Of a stretch of 38,812 nt of DNA, positions 16,248 through 23,988 are shown piece by piece. The number at the start of each line of letters is the position of its first letter. Position 1 is the first letter of the stretch. Under the pieces are notes generated by a model. It saw only the letters and a program-made list of their open reading frames with translations, had not been told where the DNA came from and did not search any database. The DNA comes from Acidobacteriota bacterium (GTDB taxonomy: Bacteria > Acidobacteriota > Terriglobia > Terriglobales > Acidobacteriaceae). The stretch is taken from assembly GCA_025359885.1 (NCBI GenBank), contig JANYDG010000073.1, positions 1 to 38,812 of the forward strand, given 5' to 3'. Made by a program: the position numbers and the translations under genes.

Positions 16248-16529
16248 TTAACCAAACAGCGTCCGAAGCGCGTTAAACGTAAAGTAAACAATCACCACTA
16301 CCGTCATCCCCGCCGTAATGTACAGGCTCGCCCGCACCGCCGGCTGGATGCGGTTCACACGCGCAACAATCTGCAACTGCGCCGTCCGCACATGAGCAAA
16401 AGCATCATCCAGAAATATCTGGTCTTCTTCCTCCCGCGTAAGACTTGCACGATACGCATACAGCAGGGCCGTCACTACGGCAAAAACTGCCCAGACTACC
16501 AACACAACATGATCCAGATTCGATAGCAT
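16248..16529 (-). CDS. Small membrane protein with two transmembrane helices
   Basis: A 93-residue protein has a hydrophobic helix near the N-terminus (VVLVVWAVFAVVTALLYAY), a charged middle (REEEDQIFLDDAFAHVRTAQ) and a second helix near the C-terminus (ASLYITAGMTVVVIVYFTF). Start ATG 16529 has a clear GGAGG about six bases upstream; the frame extends further 5' but without support. The central segment would lie in one compartment as a short acidic helix. No family was recognised. It is a single gene ending at the shared terminator. Confidence 0.75.
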   Translation of the reverse strand: MLSNLDHVVLVVWAVFAVVTALLYAYRASLTREEEDQIFLDDAFAHVRTAQLQIVARVNRIQPAVRASLYITAGMTVVVIVYFTFNALRTLFG

Positions 16530-16769
16530 CCCATGCCTCCTCGATGACTTTCGGTCCGGTTCGCCCCCAAATCCTCTCTGGGATTCCAGGACTCGCAGGT
16601 GTAAGGGGCCGATCAGCTTCCTTCGATGCACCCATTCTCCGCGTGTTCACAAGAATTGCAAGTGATCCCCGTCACGCCTGTCACCAGCAATCTCGCCCCG
16701 TTCCCGCCCCGCCCTTGCGACTATTTCCCCTGCTCTGCATCCAATTTGCTATATCGGACCAAAACGCTC
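16530..16769. other. Divergent intergenic region without a recognised gene
   Basis: This is most of the 314-bp spacer between the small membrane protein and the Fe-S carrier gene. I see no coding pattern, RNA gene or repeat in it. The AT-richer right end (from about 16740) carries the candidate promoter for the Fe-S gene. Confidence 0.6.
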
Positions 16770-16798
16770 TTGTTTCAAAACCGACAGAGCGGTAAAGT
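16770..16798 (+). promoter_or_regulatory. Candidate sigma-70-type promoter of the Fe-S carrier gene
   Basis: TTGTTT (16770-16775) and TAAAGT (16793-16798) are separated by 17 bp in the only AT-richer part of this spacer, 45 bp before the gene. An overlapping TATAGC is an alternative -10 box. The call is pattern based only. Confidence 0.35.
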
Positions 16799-16843
16799 AT
16801 AGCTAGGGTCCGAATCAAGTTCAGCATCAGGAGAATCCAAATC

Positions 16844-17242
16844 ATGGCCACTACAACCGAACCCCTCGCAAATCAAGCTGCTCCCCTAACGGAGATTCCG
16901 CCCGCACCCAAGGCCACTCCGCTGAACATGACCCCCTCGGCCATCGCAAAGGTCCGCGAAATCATGGCTACCCAGGATCCCATCCCCGCTGGCCTCCGCG
17001 TCGGCGTCGTCGGCGGCGGTTGCTCAGGCTTCCAGTACTCCATGGCCTTTGAAAATCAATCCGGCATGATGGATAAAGTCTTCACCTACGACGGCCTCAA
17101 GGTCTTCATCGACGCTACCTCGCTGATGTATCTCAACAACTGCCTCGTCGACTACGTAGAGACCTTCGAAGCAGCCGGGTTCAAATTCGAAAACCCCAAC
17201 GTCAAGAGCACCTGCGGTTGCGGCTCCTCCTTCAGCGTCTAA
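16844..17242 (+). CDS. A-type Fe-S cluster carrier (IscA/ErpA/HesB family)
   Basis: A-type carriers pass iron-sulfur clusters to apoproteins. The three conserved cysteines are present: C60 in VVGGGCSGFQYSM, and C124 and C126 in the terminal KSTCGCGSSFSV. The domain begins at MTPSAIAKVREIM (residue 29). A ~28-residue Ala/Pro/Thr-rich extension precedes it, which is longer than usual; M29 is therefore an alternative start, but AGGAGA nine bases before ATG 16844 supports the longer form. No other suf/isc genes are adjacent. A very strong terminator lies about 100 bp downstream. Confidence 0.93.
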   Translation: MATTTEPLANQAAPLTEIPPAPKATPLNMTPSAIAKVREIMATQDPIPAGLRVGVVGGGCSGFQYSMAFENQSGMMDKVFTYDGLKVFIDATSLMYLNNCLVDYVETFEAAGFKFENPNVKSTCGCGSSFSV

Positions 17243-17344
17243 AGCGGGCTTGCAAGCTCCCCCCTGTACCACTTAGGCCAGTCCCCCAAAGGAACTGCCT
17301 TTTCTCCCGGGTCAGCGGTTCCGGTCTCATGCCAGGTTCCTCGC

Positions 17345-17378
17345 AAAAAAGCCCACCTCATAGAAGGTGGGCTTTTTT
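17345..17378. terminator. Strong bidirectional Rho-independent terminator
   Basis: AAAAAAGCCCACCT (17345-17358) pairs perfectly over 14 bp with AGGTGGGCTTTTTT (17365-17378) around a six-base loop. It ends the Fe-S carrier transcript and could also stop transcription arriving from the pilus operon on the minus strand. Confidence 0.95.
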
Positions 17379-17394
17379 GTCCGCATCCAACCAT

Positions 17395-17436
17395 TCTGGG
17401 TGCCCATCCTCGCGACGTCGTTGTCTTTGTGGCTGT
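17395..17436 (+). repeat. Repeat family B, degenerate copy
   Basis: TCTGGGTGCCCATCCTCGC and later TTGTCTTTGTGGCTG match the family B left arm, T-rich loop and the start of the right arm; the rest of the right arm is lost. Between it and the pseudopilin gene end at 17559 I see no gene or other structure. Confidence 0.5.
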
Positions 17437-17558
17437 AATATTTTCCGAAACGGTGTAGACCAGAACAACAACTGCCGAGCTGATTTTCATCAAGAAAATC
17501 AACATGAACCCATCGTCAGCAAGTTCACACTACTTCGGAAAATGCCTTGGGGTGGGAC

Positions 17559-18722
17559 TCACTGCGGCGTTGGCGGCGTCGGCTGTGGCGAAGGATTCCC
17601 GAACCCCGGCCCCTGTCCCGGCCCCTGTCCCGGCCCCTGTCCAGGCCCCTGAACCGGCCCATTCACCGGACCACCCGACATCCCCGGCGATCCAAACGAC
17701 GGCCCATCCCCGTTCCCCGCCCCTGACATCGACTTGCCCACCGACCCTCCGCCAACCGTCTGCCGGTCTGCCTGCGGGTCGTAAACAAACTCCCACTCGT
17801 TGAAATGCCGCTTCTTCTTGTACAGCAGAATCGTCGCCTTCGGGCTGGTACTCTCGACGCCGATAATGCCCCCGCCCCCAAACGTCTGCCCCGTCTTCCC
17901 GCCAAACGTTGAAGCAGTGTTGCTTCCCAGCGACGAGTTTCCTGCCGCAGAACTGCTGTCGCCGGCCCCGGCCCCACCCGCCCCGGCATTTCCAGCCCCG
18001 GCATTTCCAGTCCCGGCATTTCCAGTCCCGTCCGCTGCGCCGCCCACGCCGGTATTCGCCCCGCCGGCTCCCTTGCCCCCATCACTTCCACTATTGCCCG
18101 TTCCATTCGGGTCCGTCGCCACACCCGTCCCAGCGCCATTACCCCCAGCGTTGCCGCCCGATTGACCAAACCCGTTATTGCCAAAAATCGATCCCGACCC
18201 CGAGCCTCCCAGGCCACTTCCGCCCCCGCTGTTGCCAAATATCCCGCCTGCTCCAGCACCCATGCCGTTTGCGTTTTGCCCTGCGCCCCCCGGCCCAATT
18301 CCAGCCAGCGAAGTACCCATCATCGCCTGCCCAAAAAAGCCCATCGCCGTCGGCGTCTTGTTCTCCCCAAAATGAATCAGGTGCCACTCGTCTTTCCCCG
18401 TCGCCGGGTCCTTGTACCGCTTGCGCAGAAAGCGAATCTCGTTCGACTTCTCCAGCGCCTCCATATTCGGCGGATATGCCCCAAATTTCTTGTAATACAG
18501 CTGGATCGCCCGCTGATACTGCTTCCCCCGATGCATCAGCTCAATCTCCCGGTCGCGCTCAATATCCGCCGCCACCTTCGGAGCTGCCACTGAAAGCGCC
18601 ATCAGCACCAGCACCACCAAAAACAGAACCGCAATAAGGATGTACCCCTCCTCGCCAGGGACTGCGCGGGCATCGCCAGAAGCAGCCCTGCCAACCTTCG
18701 CATTGGAGACAATCTCACCCAT
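17559..18722 (-). CDS. Type IV pilin-like/pseudopilin protein with a large glycine-rich insertion
   Basis: A 387-residue protein. A 26-residue leader ends in GEEG, followed by the hydrophobic helix YILIAVLFLVVLVLMALSVA. This matches a class III prepilin signal cut at G26/Y27, but residue +5 is Ala instead of the usual Glu. The pilin-like core (residues ~50-125) has the GspG-like helix RGKQYQRAIQLYYKKFGAYPP. Residues 138-286 are a Gly/Asn/Ala/Ser-rich low-complexity insert. A core-like strand then follows (296-319, ATILLYKKKRHFNEWEFVYD), and a Gly/Pro tail ends the protein. It is the last gene of the pilus-like operon. Major pseudopilins are ~140-150 residues, so this one is over twice normal size. 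Confidence 0.8.
   Translation of the reverse strand: MGEIVSNAKVGRAASGDARAVPGEEGYILIAVLFLVVLVLMALSVAAPKVAADIERDREIELMHRGKQYQRAIQLYYKKFGAYPPNMEALEKSNEIRFLRKRYKDPATGKDEWHLIHFGENKTPTAMGFFGQAMMGTSLAGIGPGGAGQNANGMGAGAGGIFGNSGGGSGLGGSGSGSIFGNNGFGQSGGNAGGNGAGTGVATDPNGTGNSGSDGGKGAGGANTGVGGAADGTGNAGTGNAGAGNAGAGGAGAGDSSSAAGNSSLGSNTASTFGGKTGQTFGGGGIIGVESTSPKATILLYKKKRHFNEWEFVYDPQADRQTVGGGSVGKSMSGAGNGDGPSFGSPGMSGGPVNGPVQGPGQGPGQGPGQGPGFGNPSPQPTPPTPQ
17604..17660. repeat. 12-bp coding tandem repeat in the pseudopilin tail
   Basis: About four copies of a 12-bp unit (CCGGCCCCTGTC on the plus strand) encode repeated GQGP in the C-terminal tail, with one variant unit (CCAGGCCCCTGA). Such arrays can change copy number by slippage without shifting frame. 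Confidence 0.8.
17961..18029. repeat. 15-bp coding tandem repeat in the pseudopilin insert
   Basis: Three to four copies of a 15-bp unit (CCGGCATTTCCAGTC and variants) encode GTGNA/GAGNA pentapeptides in the glycine-rich insert. Because the unit is a multiple of three, length variation keeps the frame. Confidence 0.8.
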
Positions 18723-18781
18723 TACTCAAATCCCACTAACTACGAATCACTAACCACTAACACTGGCACTAATCACTAGCC

Positions 18782-18804
18782 CTTCACACTCACACACTCA
18801 CACT
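18782..18804 (+). repeat. TCACACT-type array (H1)
   Basis: About three 6-8 nt TTCACACT/CACACTCA units lie between the pseudopilin and pilP-like genes. They are preceded by a looser ACTAA/CACTAA-rich stretch (about 18730-18780). Confidence 0.7.
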
Positions 18805-18808
18805 CGCT

Positions 18809-19477
18809 TCAATTCGCCACCAGCGGCAGGGTCTGCGTATTGTTATAGCTCAAATCCGTCACTTGCACTGACCGCACATCCACCGCTACCACCTTGTAGC
18901 GATGATTCACAATATCCCCCGCCGCTGCCTGGAAAATATCCTCGCCATGCACAAAATACGCCTCCCGCTTTCCATCCCGCGTTGAGGAATAGCCAAAATA
19001 GCGCAGATCAATCGCCGGCGGCTGCGGAACCGGCGGAGGCCCCTGGACGACCGGCATTGTCGCCTGGGGTCGCGCCGAGGCCACCGGCTCCTCCACCGCC
19101 ATCGGCGTCGAATCCATTGAGAAGATGTTCCTCCCCGTCCCCGCATAGTCAATTGACTCGCTCAGCGCCAACCGCTCCAGGTGCAGCGCCGGATCGAGCC
19201 CGGTTCCAGGTACCTGCCGCGCCGCCGGCCCAGAAGGAGCCACTCCGGCCACCGCACCACCCGGCCCTCGATTTGAAGAAATCGTCATCCGACCTGCCGA
19301 ACCTGTCCCCGCCGCCGCCCGAGTCGTATTGGTAATCGTCGCTGGCTTCCCCGCAGTTGGCGCAGGAGTCGCAGGCCCACTCGTCAACATCGTCAGCCCC
19401 AGATATGCCACCACGCACACCAACCCGCCCGCAATCACCACATTCCGCTTGTTTTCCGCACCCAGCTTCAGAGCCAT
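18809..19477 (-). CDS. PilP/GspC-like inner membrane protein
   Basis: Starting at ATG 19477, this 222-residue protein has a short basic N-terminus (ALKLGAENKRN), one membrane helix (VVIAGGLVCVVAYLGLTML) and a Pro/Ala/Thr/Gly-rich linker. A C-terminal beta domain follows (AIDLRYFGYSSTRDGKREAYFVHGEDIFQAAAGDIVNHRYKVVAVD...). That domain matches the HR/PilP fold, which in pili and type II secretion links the inner membrane platform to the secretin. It starts two bases after the pilO stop, so the two are translationally coupled. The frame extends upstream inside pilO, but that part is a shadow. Position and fold support PilP/GspC; similarity is otherwise weak. Confidence 0.72.
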   Translation of the reverse strand: MALKLGAENKRNVVIAGGLVCVVAYLGLTMLTSGPATPAPTAGKPATITNTTRAAAGTGSAGRMTISSNRGPGGAVAGVAPSGPAARQVPGTGLDPALHLERLALSESIDYAGTGRNIFSMDSTPMAVEEPVASARPQATMPVVQGPPPVPQPPAIDLRYFGYSSTRDGKREAYFVHGEDIFQAAAGDIVNHRYKVVAVDVRSVQVTDLSYNNTQTLPLVAN

Positions 19478-19479
19478 CG

Positions 19480-20121
19480 CTATCGTCCCTCCCCAGCCGG
19501 AGTGTTGTCTGCAGCATCGGGAACGCTTGACGTCGCCCCATCCACCGGCAACCCGCTCGCCGCCGCATCCGCCGGTCGCAGCCACGTCGAAAACTGCAAC
19601 CGCAAATTCACCGTACCGCTCTGCTGCCCCGTCAACGCCATTGCCCGCACCACAAAAAATGTCTGGCTTCGCTCCAGCCCATTCACAAACCGCATGATCG
19701 CTCCATAGTCCCCGCTCAACCCCGCGTCCATGCGAATCTCAGTCAAATCCCCCGCGCCCAGCGCCTGCGTATACTGCACCCGCGTCAACCGCACTGGCCC
19801 TTTGGCCGAAAGCACGCCCAACTGCTCCAGAATCGCCGAATAGCTCGGCGGCACTCGCTTCTGGTAAAAATCATCGATCTGCTGCCGCGACAGCGCCACC
19901 TTCGCATCCAGGCCCCGCAGCGGAGTCGTCTGGATCTCGAGCGTCCGCAACTCCGCCTTCCGCGAAGCCACCGCATCCACATTGCTGCTGCTCGTCGCCC
20001 GCCAATCCAGCCCGACCCGCACGCCCAGCAATATCGTCGCTACCGCCAACACGCCAAAACCAATCGCGTGCAATCCAACCGGCGACAAAAGCCGCTCCCG
20101 CACCATGGAAATCCTGCTCAT
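19480..20121 (-). CDS. pilO: PilO/GspM-like platform protein
   Basis: This 213-residue bitopic protein has a membrane helix near the N-terminus (LHAIGFGVLAVATILLGVRV), a coiled-coil region (SSNVDAVASRKAELRTLEIQ...) and a ferredoxin-like periplasmic domain. That domain contains YSAILEQLGVLSAKGPVRLTRVQY and GDYGAIMRFVNGLERSQTFFVVRAMAL. This is the PilO pattern, and the protein is expected to pair with PilN. It overlaps pilN by four bases and is followed two bases later by the pilP-like gene. The C-terminal ~35 residues are low-complexity Ala/Gly/Asp. Confidence 0.85.
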   Translation of the reverse strand: MSRISMVRERLLSPVGLHAIGFGVLAVATILLGVRVGLDWRATSSSNVDAVASRKAELRTLEIQTTPLRGLDAKVALSRQQIDDFYQKRVPPSYSAILEQLGVLSAKGPVRLTRVQYTQALGAGDLTEIRMDAGLSGDYGAIMRFVNGLERSQTFFVVRAMALTGQQSGTVNLRLQFSTWLRPADAAASGLPVDGATSSVPDAADNTPAGEGR

Positions 20122-21083
20122 TGCGGCCCTCCCTGCTGACCCGGTATCTGCCCTGGCCCTGGCCCCGGTATCGGCACCGTCCCCGTCGGGGGTACCTGGC
20201 CCGGCCTGAATCGGTTCCCCTCATGATTCTTCAGCCCGTTCAGGTCTACCCCAATCGGCACACCCTGCAGCGGCGAAACCGCCCGCGCTCCAGCCCGCGC
20301 TCCTGTTTGTCCGTTGCCCTGAGGCATACGGCGAGGCATCGGTACCGCGACCGCCGGCGCCACAGGCCGTCCATTTGGCTTCGGCTGCGGATTCGGCGTC
20401 ACGTAACCCGGCCGCCCCCCTTTCCCACCCTGTCCGTCCTGCCTCGAGGTCACATGCTCCTGTGCCGCAATCTCCGCCTTCCGCTCCTCCAATGTCGCAG
20501 GGTTATATTCCGCCAACACGTCAAAGCTCACCCGTCCCGCGTCCTTCACCGGCTGCAAATCTCCCTGCGCACTGGCATTCTCCGCATTCTCTCCCGCGAT
20601 TCTAGGAGAGCCAAACCGCTTTGAATGCTCCATATTCCGCACCATCGCCACCGACCGCTCGCGCAATCCTGACACCCGCAGCCGCAGCGTCAACCGACCA
20701 TCCTTGCCTCGCGCCGGCTCAATCGCCGTCACCTGCACCCCCGCCGGCAATACCCGCTCCAGGTCCTCCATCGCCGCCGTCCAGCTGAACGACTTCTCCG
20801 CAAACAGCTCGTTCAAAAAGCCAGCCTGCGTCAGCACCTTGGCGTTGGCCGGTTGCTGCATCTGCGCCTGGTAGCCCTGCTCCTCCCGGCGCACCCCGGC
20901 AATCGCCTGCTTCAGCGTATCTTCCTGGGCCGCCATGCGCTGTGCCGCCTCGTGAAAATGCAGCAGCCCCCAGCTCAGACCCGCCAGCACCACCACCAAC
21001 ACCGCCATCCCCACGCGCAATCGCTTCAGCGCCGGTCCCTGATCGGCATAAGGCCGAGTCGCCAAGTTAAGTGAAATCTTCAT
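20118..21083 (-). CDS. pilN: PilN/GspL-like platform protein with long C-terminal extension
   Basis: The N-terminus MKISLNLATRPY is the PilN tail that binds PilM. A membrane helix (VGMAVLVVVLAGLSWGLLHF), a coiled coil and a ferredoxin-like domain (SWTAAMEDLERVLPAGVQVTAIEP... LTLRLRVSGLRERSVAMVRNME) follow. PilN proteins are usually about 180-200 residues. This one has 321 because of a C-terminal Pro/Gly/Arg/Gln-rich tail of about 100 residues, which resembles the low-complexity parts of the operon's pilO, pilP and pseudopilin products. It overlaps pilO (ATGA type). A repeat-filled 169-bp gap separates it from pilM. Confidence 0.85.
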   Translation of the reverse strand: MKISLNLATRPYADQGPALKRLRVGMAVLVVVLAGLSWGLLHFHEAAQRMAAQEDTLKQAIAGVRREEQGYQAQMQQPANAKVLTQAGFLNELFAEKSFSWTAAMEDLERVLPAGVQVTAIEPARGKDGRLTLRLRVSGLRERSVAMVRNMEHSKRFGSPRIAGENAENASAQGDLQPVKDAGRVSFDVLAEYNPATLEERKAEIAAQEHVTSRQDGQGGKGGRPGYVTPNPQPKPNGRPVAPAVAVPMPRRMPQGNGQTGARAGARAVSPLQGVPIGVDLNGLKNHEGNRFRPGQVPPTGTVPIPGPGPGQIPGQQGGPQ

Positions 21084-21119
21084 CGCGTCCTATGATTCCC
21101 GTCATCCCAACCCTGATTT

Positions 21120-21182
21120 GTCATCCTGAGCAAAGTGAAGCACCTGCTTTCGCACTTCACACTCACACTTCACACTCACACT
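21120..21182 (+). repeat. Repeat family A followed by a TCACACT array (H1)
   Basis: GTCATCCTGAGCAAAGTGAA and GCACCTGCTTTCGC are followed by about four TTCACACTCACACT-type units. It lies in the pilM-pilN spacer. The same spacer also has an imperfect hairpin at about 21219-21254 (CGCCCACGG pairing with CCGTGGGGCG). Confidence 0.75.
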
Positions 21183-21252
21183 GACAGCCGCACCAAACCG
21201 AGAAATCGAACTTCAATGGGGCGCCCACGGACAGGTCTTGCGCCGTGGGGCG

Positions 21253-22191
21253 TCAGTTCGTCCCCACCAAAGCCCCCGTCACCGCCGCCACCGAGTGGTT
21301 TCCCAGCGTCGAAGCAAACCCAACATCGGGCCGCCCCGCCATCTCCACCATCTCGAGATCCTCATCCTTGACCAGCGCCGCAAACTCCCGCGCCGTCACC
21401 ACCCCTGAATACAGAATCCGCCGCGGCCTCACATGCAGCTGATCCTCAAAGAAGGCCGCCGCCACCGCCACCGCCCGCTGCACCTCCACCTGGCGAGGGC
21501 CTGACTCCTGCGGCAACTCCACAGTCCGGTACAGCAATACATCGTTGCCCGACACGATCGAAGTCGTCAGCGCCTGCTGGCTCAGATGCACCACCAGCAC
21601 CGCCTCCTGGCTATCCGTGCCGCCAATTGCCGCCAGCACCGCCAGGCTCGCCGGCAAGACTACCCCCGGCTCATACCCCGCCGCGCGTACCACCGCCTCA
21701 TACTCCGCCAGCACCGGCCCCGGCATTACCGCCGCCAGCACCTTCCACTGCGTCTCCAGCCGCGCCGAACCCTCACTCAGCACCTGGTAGCTGATCCCTG
21801 CATGCTCCACGTCAAACGGCACCGACTTCCGCAGGCGAAACCGCAGCACCGGCAGCGCCTCATCCTGCCGCGTCGGCATCGTGTCAAAATCCAGCACAAA
21901 CACCCGCACCGCAGAGTCCGGCACCACCACCGTCACCGCTTTGACCCGAGGTTGCACCTGCCCCAGCGCCGCCTTCAACGCCGCCGTCACCGCCCCGGGA
22001 TTGGTCAGGTTCGCCTCCGCAAGCCCCGGTGCGACCACCCCCCAGGCCAACGCCTCAGCCGCATACACCGCCGCCTGCCCTGCACCAGGAGTTGCAGCCG
22101 CCATCACCCCCGCCTGCGTAATCTCGCAAGCCGCCGCCGGCCTTCCCCCCGACACCACCAACTTCGGCACCGCCAACTTCAATCCCGCCAC
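21253..22191 (-). CDS. pilM: PilM-like actin-fold protein
   Basis: This 312-residue protein has an ASKHA/actin-like pattern: VKAVTVVVPDSAVRVFVLDFDTMP, then EALPVLRFRLRKSVPFDVEHAGISYQVL (the PilM region contacting PilN), VLPASLAVLAAIGG and VLVVHLSQQALTTSIVSGNDVLLYRTVELP. PilM sits on the cytoplasmic face and couples the PilB ATPase to PilN. Start GTG 22191 has GAGGT five bases upstream. Glycine-rich nucleotide loops look weaker than in classic PilM, so ATP binding is uncertain. The gene lies between pilB and pilN as in standard pilMNOP operons. The spacer to pilB is a heptad array. Confidence 0.85.
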   Translation of the reverse strand: MAGLKLAVPKLVVSGGRPAAACEITQAGVMAAATPGAGQAAVYAAEALAWGVVAPGLAEANLTNPGAVTAALKAALGQVQPRVKAVTVVVPDSAVRVFVLDFDTMPTRQDEALPVLRFRLRKSVPFDVEHAGISYQVLSEGSARLETQWKVLAAVMPGPVLAEYEAVVRAAGYEPGVVLPASLAVLAAIGGTDSQEAVLVVHLSQQALTTSIVSGNDVLLYRTVELPQESGPRQVEVQRAVAVAAAFFEDQLHVRPRRILYSGVVTAREFAALVKDEDLEMVEMAGRPDVGFASTLGNHSVAAVTGALVGTN

Positions 22192-22215
22192 AAAAACCTC
22201 ATCTCAAATCCTGTT

Positions 22216-22257
22216 CCCTGTCCCCTGACCCCTGACCCCTGATCCCTGACCCCTGCC
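22216..22257 (+). repeat. CCCTGAC heptad array (H2), six units
   Basis: Six consecutive 7-bp units, CCCTGTC, CCCTGAC, CCCTGAC, CCCTGAT, CCCTGAC and CCCTGCC, fill the pilB-pilM spacer. The same heptad recurs in front of cinA (37544-37585). Confidence 0.92.
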
Positions 22258-22263
22258 TTTGCC

Positions 22264-23910
22264 TCACCGCGAAGCCTCAATAAACGTAACCTTGTTAATC
22301 TCCTTCAGCGTCGTAAACCCACGCCGCACCCGGTCCAGCGCCGACTCTCGCAAAAAGCTCATACCTTCCTTCTGCGCCTGCTTTCGCACCTCCGACGTCG
22401 GCTTCTTGTCCAAAATCAGCTCGCGAATCGGGTCCGTCAAATCCAGCAGCTCGTGAATCGCCGTCCGTCCCCGGTACCCCGTCCCTCCGCACTCAATACA
22501 CCCCGCGCCCTCGCGAAATTCAAAATCCCGCCACTCCGCCGGGTCCAGCCCGCTAATCACGAGCAGCTCTTCAGGATGTTTCGTCGTATACGCGCAATGG
22601 TCACAGATCGTCCTTACCAGTCGCTGGGCCAGGATGCAGTTCAGCGCCGAAACAAAGTTGTACGCCTCCACGCCCATATTAAGGAACCGCCCCAGCACGT
22701 CCACGACATTATTCGCGTGGACAGTCGTAAACACCAGATGCCCTGTCAGCGCAGAGTTGATCGCAATCTGCGCCGTCTCTGCATCGCGGATTTCGCCCAC
22801 CAGGATCTTGTCCGGGTCATGCCTCAGAATCGACCGCAACCCGCGCGCAAACGTCAGCCCCTTCTTCTCGTTCACCGGAATCTGCGTAATCCCGCGAATC
22901 TGGTACTCCACCGGGTCTTCGATGGTGATGATCTTTTCCTCGTCGGACTTGATTTCGTTCAGCGCCGCATACAAGGTCGTCGTTTTGCCCGATCCCGTCG
23001 GCCCCGTCACCAGCACCATCCCGTACGGCTCGCGAATATACCGCCGAAACCGCCGCAGATCGTTCTCCTCAAAGCCCACCACCTCGAGCGTCAGATTGCG
23101 AAACTTCTCCGACATTGACTCTTTGTCCAGCACACGCAGCACCGCATTCTCGCCATGCACCGTCGGCATGATCGACACACGAAAATCAATCAGCCGCCCC
23201 TTGTACCGCACCCTGAACCGGCCATCCTGCGGCACCCGCCGCTCGGCAATGTCCAGCTCGCTCATGATTTTGATACGCGACAAAATCGTCTGGTGATGCT
23301 CCCGCGCAATGGGAGCCATCGCCGGCTGCAACACCCCGTCAATGCGGTACTTCACAATCAGCGAATCGTCGTACGTCTCAATATGCACGTCCGAAGCGCG
23401 CCGCTCCAGCGCCGTAAAAATCGTCGTATCCACCAGACGGATAATCGGGCTCAGGTCCTCGTCGCCCGCCAGCTTCTCAATTGAAATGTTCTCGTCGGTG
23501 TTTTCGTCCCCGGTCAAAACGTCAAAGGTCAGTCCCTCGCTCGCCTCATCGAGTACCCGCTGCGACTGCTCCGTCTTCTTCAGGAGGTCAGTAATCTGCG
23601 ACAGCGTCGCCACCCGCGGCTCAATCCGGTGTCCCAGCAACCCTGCAATCTCATCCAGCACCATCAGCTTCGACGGGTCAGAAACCGCAATCACCAGCAC
23701 ATCATCCAGCAGCTCCAGCGGCACAAAGTTAAACCGGAACATCAACTCCACCGGCACTGTCCGCAACAAGTCATGCTGGATCTTGAAATTCTTCAAGTCA
23801 GCAAACTCCGCCCGGTACCGCCGAGCCATCTGCTCCGCCGCCGCCCGCTCATCGATCTGTCCAAACTGCCCCGCCCCATTCGGGCTGGTAACTACCGCCG
23901 CATCCGCCAT
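22264..23910 (-). CDS. pilB: PilB/GspE-type assembly ATPase
   Basis: This 548-residue hexameric secretion ATPase powers pilus or pseudopilus assembly. An N-terminal MshEN/GspE-N domain (~30-130) precedes the ATPase core. Walker A is GPTGSGKTT (303-311), the Asp box is ITIEDPVEY (328-336), Walker B is DKILVGEIRD (367-376) and the His box is TGHLVFTTVHAN (389-400). The zinc-binding cysteines of extension ATPases are present as CDHC (436-439) and CIEC (471-474), which argues for PilB/GspE and against the retraction ATPase PilT. Start ATG 23910 follows AAGGG; the frame to 23967 upstream is made of H1 repeat and is not credible. Confidence 0.96.
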   Translation of the reverse strand: MADAAVVTSPNGAGQFGQIDERAAAEQMARRYRAEFADLKNFKIQHDLLRTVPVELMFRFNFVPLELLDDVLVIAVSDPSKLMVLDEIAGLLGHRIEPRVATLSQITDLLKKTEQSQRVLDEASEGLTFDVLTGDENTDENISIEKLAGDEDLSPIIRLVDTTIFTALERRASDVHIETYDDSLIVKYRIDGVLQPAMAPIAREHHQTILSRIKIMSELDIAERRVPQDGRFRVRYKGRLIDFRVSIMPTVHGENAVLRVLDKESMSEKFRNLTLEVVGFEENDLRRFRRYIREPYGMVLVTGPTGSGKTTTLYAALNEIKSDEEKIITIEDPVEYQIRGITQIPVNEKKGLTFARGLRSILRHDPDKILVGEIRDAETAQIAINSALTGHLVFTTVHANNVVDVLGRFLNMGVEAYNFVSALNCILAQRLVRTICDHCAYTTKHPEELLVISGLDPAEWRDFEFREGAGCIECGGTGYRGRTAIHELLDLTDPIRELILDKKPTSEVRKQAQKEGMSFLRESALDRVRRGFTTLKEINKVTFIEASR

Positions 23911-23921
23911 AACAAACCCTT

Positions 23922-23952
23922 GAGTGTGAAGTGTGGAGTGTGAAGTGTGAAA
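23922..23952 (-). repeat. TCACACT-type array (H1), inverted orientation
   Basis: On the plus strand it reads GAGTGTGAAGTGTGGAGTGT and continues GAAGTGTGAA, the reverse complement of the usual CACACTT/CACACTC units. It lies between pilB and the S23 gene and faces the direct-orientation array at 24385. The S23 gene is therefore bracketed by inverted arrays. Confidence 0.85.
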
Positions 23953-23988
23953 GGCACATGTTGCCAATCCTGCTTCAAATTCGGCACT

